From positions 1 through 9,432 of the forward strand of contig WRHS01000046.1 in assembly GCA_009783135.1 (NCBI GenBank): a stretch of DNA of 9,432 nt, in the 5' to 3' direction. Below are positions 6,462 to 9,432 of the stretch, piece after piece (position 1 is the stretch's first letter; every line of letters begins with the position of its first letter). Origin of the DNA: Dehalococcoidia bacterium (GTDB lineage Bacteria; Chloroflexota; Dehalococcoidia; Dehalococcoidales; UBA1222). The position numbers and the translations under genes are program-made. The notes below the pieces were generated by a model. The model was not told the DNA's origin and did no database searches. It was given only the letters and a program-made list of their open reading frames with translations.

Positions 6462-6491
6462 TTCACTAATTTACACCGGTTCTAGTATAAT
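6462..6491 (+). promoter_or_regulatory. Likely promoter of the SPFH gene
   Basis: A perfect -10 TATAAT (6486-6491) is preceded, with an 18-base spacer, by a weak -35 TTCACT (6462-6467). RNA would start near 6498, giving a leader of about 30 bases containing the GGAGG ribosome site. This places an in-frame upstream ATG at 6394 outside the transcript. Confidence 0.6.
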
Positions 6492-6528
6492 AAGTTTAGC
6501 GCATAAAAATTTCTTACGGAGGTGCCTC

Positions 6529-8364
6529 GTGAACATTCCTGTCATTGTTGCTCTTTGTATTCTTGGATTGCTCTGTTTTTACATGTTGTTCGGCTTTTTC
6601 CTAATCGGAGCGAATGATGTCGGCGTTCTTACCAAGAAAATGGCCGGCAAACGCATGCCTAAGGGACAAATCATCGCCAAAGAGGGCGAAATCGGCGTAC
6701 AAGCCGGCATTCTATCCCCTGGTCTTTACTGGAGGTTCCCGCTGTTCTGGAAGGTCAAAAAAATCAAGGTCGTGGTTGTTCCGCCGGGACAAATTGGCAT
6801 AGTAAAAGCCATTGACGGCAAGACCATTCCATCGAACAGGCTTCTTGGGGATGCCGTTGAGTGCAACTCATTCCAGGATACAAAGATGTTCCTTGATAAC
6901 GGCGGCTACCGCGGCCCGCAGGTCGGCATTCTCACACCCGGCTCATACAGAATTAATACCTCCGCCTTTGAAATAGCCATAAAGCCAGCTACGACTGTTG
7001 CTGAAAATCAGATTGGTGTCGGCATAGCACTTGACGGAAAAGTCATGCCCACAAACTATGTTATAGCGCCCAAGCCATCAAATGCCGAAACATTCAACCT
7101 ATTCCAAAACGGGCAGCAATTTCTGGACAAAGGTGGCTATCGCGGTCCGCAGCTGGATACAATTCAGCCCGGCACATATTACATCAATCCCCTGCTGTTT
7201 GACGTTAAAGTATTCAAAATTGTTGATGTTCCGCCAGGGTACGTCTCCGTAATCAGATCCAACGTAGGTGCTGAACTTGAGCACACCATCAAAAAGCCCA
7301 CAGGCACAAAAGCGGAAGAGTCCCTAAAAGGCACCGTACACGACAACATAGAAACCCTGCTGACAACCGACAAGTTCACCCGCGGCATTTGGGAAGAGCC
7401 TGTTGCGCCGGGTAAGTATAACCTAAACCCAATTGCCTATACGCCTTATATGGTTCCTACCTCCGCCGTCACCATTGACTGGGCGGCTGAGGGACGCATT
7501 GGCACGAATGTTCACGGAGCATCGAATGAGGGAGTGCTTTATAAGTTTGACCCGCTAAAGGTCACCTCAAAAGACGGCTTCCAGCTGGGCGTTAACATCC
7601 GCATGATTATACGTATTTCACCCAAGAATGCCGCCTTTGTCATACAGAGATTCGGCTCAATCGACAACCTGATTGACCAAATCGTACATCCTTTAATTGA
7701 CTCGTCATTCAGAAATAAGGCCGGCGAAAAGCGCGCCATCGACTTCTTCCAAAGCAGAGAGGATATTCAGCGCGATGCCCTAAAGCATGCCATTGAGGTA
7801 TTTGATGAGTACAACATCGAGGCTCAAAATCTTCTGGTAGCATACATTGACATCCCCAAGGATTTGCTTGATACGCAAACAAAGAAAGAAATCGCCATCC
7901 AGCAAAAAGAGCAGTTCGACCAGGAGGCTGAAGCACAGGAAAGGCTCATCGCCGTAAGGGAAAAATCGGCCAGGGCTGAGATGCAAAAGAACGTTATTGA
8001 TGCCAAGCTGAGCATCGACATCAATCGTGATACTGCCAGAGCCATAGCCGAAAAAGCCAAGGGTGAGCAGGAAGCCATTCAACTTATCGCCGATGCCAAC
8101 GCTTATAAGAGCCGCGTTGAAGGTAAAGGTATCGCCGATGCTTATAGCTATCAAAGGGAATCCCTGGGTCAGGATAATGTTTTCATGATTCGCTTCATGG
8201 AAGAGGTCGCTAAGGGAAAGACCCAAATAGTTCCTCAGATTATGGTATCCGGTGATGGTAAAAGCGGCGGGATAATGGATGCCGCCTTGGCTACGTGGCT
8301 CAAAAAACAACAGACCATCGGCGCGGAAACCAGCACAGACAAAGCAGAGGAAGATAGCGTATAA
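6529..8364 (+). CDS. Membrane-anchored SPFH/band-7 protein with four N-terminal repeats
   Basis: I start this at GTG 6529 (611 residues): GGAGG at 6518-6522 is ideally placed and the protein then opens with a membrane segment (about 4-26). Residues 22-310 form four units, each ending in a PG-x-Y element: SPGLYWRF (63-70), TPGSYRIN (136-143), QPGTYYIN (213-220) and APGKYNLN (293-300). Units two and three are clearly duplicated (FLDNGGYRGPQ at 121-131, FLDKGGYRGPQ at 198-208). About 311-450 is the SPFH/band-7 domain, with GFQLGVNIRMIIRI and NLLVAYIDIPKDL. About 451-540 is a charged Glu/Ala/Lys helix region like the flotillin coiled coil. Such proteins build membrane-bound oligomeric cages or microdomain scaffolds, usually exposed on one side of the membrane. 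No NfeD or protease partner lies beside it. Family sure, exact role unknown. Confidence 0.85.
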   Translation: MNIPVIVALCILGLLCFYMLFGFFLIGANDVGVLTKKMAGKRMPKGQIIAKEGEIGVQAGILSPGLYWRFPLFWKVKKIKVVVVPPGQIGIVKAIDGKTIPSNRLLGDAVECNSFQDTKMFLDNGGYRGPQVGILTPGSYRINTSAFEIAIKPATTVAENQIGVGIALDGKVMPTNYVIAPKPSNAETFNLFQNGQQFLDKGGYRGPQLDTIQPGTYYINPLLFDVKVFKIVDVPPGYVSVIRSNVGAELEHTIKKPTGTKAEESLKGTVHDNIETLLTTDKFTRGIWEEPVAPGKYNLNPIAYTPYMVPTSAVTIDWAAEGRIGTNVHGASNEGVLYKFDPLKVTSKDGFQLGVNIRMIIRISPKNAAFVIQRFGSIDNLIDQIVHPLIDSSFRNKAGEKRAIDFFQSREDIQRDALKHAIEVFDEYNIEAQNLLVAYIDIPKDLLDTQTKKEIAIQQKEQFDQEAEAQERLIAVREKSARAEMQKNVIDAKLSIDINRDTARAIAEKAKGEQEAIQLIADANAYKSRVEGKGIADAYSYQRESLGQDNVFMIRFMEEVAKGKTQIVPQIMVSGDGKSGGIMDAALATWLKKQQTIGAETSTDKAEEDSV

Positions 8365-8493
8365 TCCTTTGGGGTTGTATTGTCAAGGAACTGTCTTGAT
8401 TTAATCAAATGCGTTGAGTATGACATAAAAGGTACGCCATACCTAACATGGTGAATAGCTGCCGATTGGCGTTCATCTACATTTATGGGCTTT

Positions 8494-8521
8494 TAGCTAT
8501 GTATTGAACTTATACAAGCTA
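8494..8521. repeat. Inverted repeat abutting the promoter -35, possible operator
   Basis: TAGCT-A-TGTAT (8494-8504) pairs with ATACAAGCTA (8512-8521) as ten base pairs with one bulged A and a 7-base loop. It ends at the base directly before TTGACA. No T run follows it, so an upstream regulator site is more likely than a terminator for the SPFH gene, although the latter is not excluded. Confidence 0.4.
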
Positions 8522-8550
8522 TTGACAAGTCGTTAAACGCATACTATATT
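8522..8550 (+). promoter_or_regulatory. Strong sigma70 promoter of the leader RNA and secreted protein
   Basis: Consensus -35 TTGACA (8522-8527), exactly 17 bases, then TATATT (8545-8550), 5 of 6 matches. RNA should start near 8557. Confidence 0.75.
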
Positions 8551-8556
8551 ATCCAG

Positions 8557-8693
8557 CGTAAAAAAGAACGATTATATTACACTATCTTTTGAGGTGTCGC
8601 AGATTCGGAGCGTCTTGTTGTGAACAGAAGCTACAAATTGCAGACTTTAAGCAGCCAATCCTTGTTAGATACAAGGTTCCGGCTGCTTTTTTG
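8557..8693 (+). ncRNA. Putative structured leader or small RNA ending in a terminator
   Basis: The interval between the promoter at 8522-8550 and the terminator at 8649-8692 would give an RNA of roughly 137 bases with no convincing reading frame. It contains a smaller hairpin at 8609-8632 (AGC...TGTT-GTG-AACA...GCT, with one mismatch and one bulge). The next gene begins 30 bases past the end, with no second promoter between, so the RNA either acts as a conditional leader of that gene or is a free small RNA. I looked for cobalamin, TPP, SAM, cyclic-di-GMP and T-box landmarks, and for 6S and SRP RNA, and saw no clear match. The 5' end is inferred. Confidence 0.45.
8649..8692 (+). terminator. 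Two-tier intrinsic terminator, possible attenuator
   Basis: The outer stem AAGCAGCC (8649-8656) pairs with GGCTGCTT (8681-8688). The inner stem CCTTGT (8660-8665) pairs with ACAAGG (8671-8676) around TAGAT. A run of six T (8687-8692) follows the G+C-rich base of the stem. It lies between a strong promoter and the gene at 8723, so it must be read through for that gene to be expressed from that promoter. Confidence 0.75.
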
Positions 8694-8722
8694 TTGTAAA
8701 ATAAACCTATGGGGAGAGCAAA

Positions 8723-9432
8723 ATGAAGATTAATTTTAGCAAACCTGTCAAATCCGTGTTCACAAAGGTTTTCACAGTCACATTGCTGGCGGTTTTCCTT
8801 TTTGCCGGCAGTTCTCTTACCGCTGTATTGACTCAACAGAAAGCAGTTGAGGCAGCACAAAAGCAGGCTTCAAACTGGTCTCAACCATATGATGAGCATG
8901 TAATAAGCCTTTTACGCAACATTGGTGATTTCCAGAATTTCTCGGATGATGACAAGCAGCTTTTATTCGACTATTTTGGTCTTGTGGCACCTTTGTCTGA
9001 TGAAGAGTTAGCGTGCCTTGCAGCGCAGGATGAACAACCTCAAACCATATCGGCAGAAGCAATACTGTTAGATATTCTAGAAGGCAGAGCCTCTTTTGAC
9101 ACCATTAGCGCTGCTGATTGGGCTAAGGTCGAAAATTACTTCAATAACTTTGATAGCAAACAACTAAATGCCCTAACACATCAAGGGTATACAGCAAGAG
9201 ATATATACCAAATAAATTGGGTTGTGAATACTGGTTTATTCAGCATATCTGAAGCTGAATTGTTATTAGAGCTATATCCGAATACAGATATAATACAATT
9301 AGTTTTTGAATTCTACGTTTGCAGCTTGGGGAGTGAACCTACTGTCAAAGAAAATGCCAAGACACAGCTATTAAGCGGCATGGATTTTGATGATATTAAA
9401 GATGCTCTTTGCATAGATGCAGAAAACAATAT
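8723..9432 (+). CDS. N-terminal part of a secreted protein, function unknown (runs off the window)
   Basis: The ATG at 8723 follows GGGGAG (8711-8716) at good distance, and the frame stays open to the window end, giving 236 residues and no stop. Residues 1-35 are a signal sequence: basic MKINFSKPVKSVFTK, then TVTLLAVFLFAGSSLTAV, with cleavage plausible near 34 or 44. The rest is predicted from composition to be helical, acidic and Leu-rich, with loosely similar segments such as LTHQGYTARDIYQI (151-164) and LLSGMDFDDIKDAL (216-229), which look like degenerate helical repeats. Helical N-terminal regions like this occur, as I recall, in front of large RHS/YD-repeat wall proteins, but nothing of such repeats is inside the window. 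Codon choice (ATA, TTA, CTA frequent) is visibly more A+T-rich than rlmN or rnc, which may indicate transfer. Confidence 0.7.
   Translation, partial: MKINFSKPVKSVFTKVFTVTLLAVFLFAGSSLTAVLTQQKAVEAAQKQASNWSQPYDEHVISLLRNIGDFQNFSDDDKQLLFDYFGLVAPLSDEELACLAAQDEQPQTISAEAILLDILEGRASFDTISAADWAKVENYFNNFDSKQLNALTHQGYTARDIYQINWVVNTGLFSISEAELLLELYPNTDIIQLVFEFYVCSLGSEPTVKENAKTQLLSGMDFDDIKDALCIDAENN

Larger units (their letters stand above)
8365..8722. other. 358-base intergenic region without a recognisable gene
   Basis: After the SPFH stop there is no convincing terminator: only short repeats, such as TTGAT-TTA-ATCAA at 8396-8408 and a widely spaced ACGCCA/TGGCGT pair (8434-8439, 8467-8472). From 8494 on it holds an inverted repeat, a strong promoter and a leader RNA with its own terminator, listed separately. 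No reading frame with a ribosome site is seen on either strand. Confidence 0.6.

Noticed and set aside
7780..8310. 176-residue minus-strand frame inside the SPFH gene
   Set aside because: Antisense shadow of the coiled-coil coding region; no ribosome site or recognisable domain.
8557..8693. 6S RNA, SRP RNA, cyclic-di-GMP riboswitch or T-box in the leader
   Set aside because: Some short words (AAGCTACA, GCAGCC) recall these classes, but the required conserved cores are missing.
1..9432. tRNA, CRISPR array, insertion sequence, phage genes
   Set aside because: No cloverleaf sequence with a proper T arm, no regularly spaced repeats, and no transposase or integrase reading frame was found.

Overview
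This is a bacterial chromosomal window dominated by housekeeping genes, with two less conserved stretches at its right side. Shine-Dalgarno sequences precede most genes, sigma70-type promoters are recognisable, and the genes are tightly packed. No tRNA, rRNA, CRISPR array, insertion sequence or phage gene is visible. The host cannot be placed firmly. The PurC variant recalls proteins I associate with Clostridia-like anaerobes, and the RNase III sequence style recalls Chloroflexota such as Dehalococcoidia. Both impressions come from memory only. A cobalamin pathway enzyme would suit an anaerobe.

Left part (1-2032): a small DUF2442 gene on the + strand (152-547) faces the leftward pair hisH-hisF. 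They are separated by a perfect 19-bp inverted repeat that should end transcription in both directions. hisH and hisF overlap by 7 bases and encode the two halves of imidazole glycerol phosphate synthase. The hisH promoter is near-consensus and sits so close to the ATG that the mRNA is probably leaderless.

Middle part (2033-5049): divergent from hisH runs a + strand series. It holds cobJ (precorrin-3B C17-methyltransferase), rlmN (23S rRNA/tRNA m2A methyltransferase), rnc (RNase III) and a 47-residue lysine-rich protein. rlmN, rnc and the small gene are closely spaced and look like one RNA-processing operon. The RNase III lacks one of the four usual metal-ligand acidic residues.

Right part (5050-9432): leftward purC, a SAICAR synthetase with an unusual cysteine cluster at its C terminus, and a leftward small lipoprotein of unknown role. 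These are followed by a rightward membrane-anchored SPFH/band-7 protein with four PG-Y repeat units before its SPFH domain. After a 358-base region without a recognisable gene comes the start of a secreted protein that runs off the window. That region holds an inverted repeat, a strong promoter and a short terminated leader RNA.

The parts most worth a second look are the SPFH protein, whose order of parts recalls major vault protein, the attenuator-like leader at 8551-8693, and the leaderless hisH.
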